From positions 1 to 64,000 of the forward strand of contig JABDJE010000215.1 of the NCBI GenBank assembly GCA_013002625.1: a DNA stretch of 64,000 nucleotides. Reading direction: 5' to 3'. The notes beneath the pieces were generated by a model, which saw nothing but the letters and a program-made list of their open reading frames with translations, was not told the origin of the DNA and made no database searches. The DNA comes from Saprospiraceae bacterium (GTDB lineage: Bacteria > Bacteroidota > Bacteroidia > Chitinophagales > Saprospiraceae). A program made the position numbers and the translations under genes. Positions within the stretch are counted from its first letter, which is position 1. Each line of letters starts with the position of its first letter. Positions 63,608 to 64,000 of the stretch are shown here, piece after piece.

Positions 63608-64000
63608 TTAAGACAAGTTATGAAAAACGTTGGTCACATCGTCATCCTGTTCCAATAAATCGATCAAAGCCAGAACTTCATCTACTTGCTCATCAGAAAG
63701 TTCTTTGGTTATTGTAGGTATGCGCTCCAATTCAGATTTTTCTACTTTAATTTCGTTCTTTTCCAGGGCATCCTGTAAGGATCCAAAATCTTCAAAAGCA
63801 GAATATAACTTATAGAATTCTTTTTCTTCGACGGTATCTTTTTCAATTTCCTCCAGTCCATAATCTATCATCTCCAATTCGAGAGATTCCACGTCTTCAA
63901 CATCTTCAACAAGGACATAGAATACGCCTTTACGGTCGAACATAAAGTCATTCATCCCTTGAGTGCCCAGTGAACCGCCTTTTTTACGGAAATAAGACCT
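63608..64000 (-). CDS. YebC/PmpR-family regulator, 5' end outside window
   Basis: The C-terminal part of a YebC-family protein, a transcriptional regulator and, in recent work, a translation factor for Pro-rich sequences. The frame runs to the window edge. Visible parts are FRKKGGSLGTQGMNDFMFDR, then KGVF, and near the end EQDDDVTNVFHNLS, both typical of the family. At least 115 residues plus 15 upstream codons are present. The LRR gene starts 13 nt beyond its stop. Confidence 0.93.
   Translation of the reverse strand, partial: RSYFRKKGGSLGTQGMNDFMFDRKGVFYVLVEDVEDVESLELEMIDYGLEEIEKDTVEEKEFYKLYSAFEDFGSLQDALEKNEIKVEKSELERIPTITKELSDEQVDEVLALIDLLEQDDDVTNVFHNLS

Overview
The window looks like a chromosomal segment of a Bacteroidota bacterium, most likely of the Saprospiraceae type. 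Pointers: a gingipain-like T9SS sortase, three exported proteins with C-terminal T9SS sorting domains, an exported FG-GAP/ASPIC-UnbV protein, a DUF4175 protein, an RNase G neighbourhood with HU and a TPR protein, TAnnTTTG-type -7 promoter boxes, few Shine-Dalgarno sequences and moderate-to-low GC. All assignments come from reading motifs and context; no database was searched.

Layout. 1-2643: C25-family (PorU/PorU2-like) T9SS peptidase, cut by the window edge. 2941-6028: GT2 glycosyltransferase, rsmG and an MscS channel on +. 6022-15521: hutH, clpB, rodA, a SPOR-domain protein and secA on -. 15707-28492: an ALDH7-type dehydrogenase, a TPR membrane protein, an unrecognised membrane-anchored protein, a PfkB kinase coupled to a sodium:solute symporter, an S37 peptidase fused to a CpeT/CpcT-like domain, an S74 protein and a large FG-GAP/ASPIC protein. 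28688-35445: a compact + strand operon (DUF4175, HATPase, ybeY, M14 carboxypeptidase, MBL hydrolase). 35420-40270: two membrane proteins of unknown role, an ABC permease, an inositol-monophosphatase-family protein, a NifU/Nfu protein and an FNR-like oxidoreductase on -. 40374-42627: a flippase-like protein, a 430-bp repeat-rich intergenic region, ogt and tRNA-Phe. 43338-48220: a translationally coupled surface-polysaccharide set (FkbM methyltransferase, Wzx-like flippase, Wzz-like chain-length protein, O-antigen ligase/polymerase). 48237-49378: a tRNA-Val locus broken into repeats around a GIY-YIG nuclease gene, with a second GIY-YIG gene nearby. 49457-57048: T9SS cargo, a glycosyltransferase, rng, a 31-residue basic protein, TPR and HU genes on -. 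57290-61647: yicC, gmk, apaG and an Lhr-like helicase on +. 61648-64000: an LRR T9SS cargo protein and the C-terminal part of a YebC-family regulator.

How the genes connect. The C25 peptidase belongs to the machinery that handles cargo such as the M14 carboxypeptidase, the 1193-residue LamG protein and the LRR protein. The polysaccharide set probably makes a surface glycan. Convergent genes are packed so tightly that several share or abut stop codons.

The most unusual region is the tRNA-Val locus at 48237-48922. A perfect promoter lies before a chimeric tRNA-Val 5' half whose anticodon arm is replaced by a 17-nt palindrome. An intact tRNA-Val(TAC) and terminator follow. Then comes a 282-bp GIY-YIG gene bounded by perfect 44-bp direct repeats of the chimeric tRNA, and the second repeat continues into a 56-bp copy of the tRNA-Val 3' end plus terminator. 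This resembles a minimal endonuclease-driven mobile unit that uses tRNA-Val. Second in interest are the S37-CpeT fusion, the four histone-fold-like signatures in the FG-GAP protein, and the nested palindromic elements at 41588-41857.
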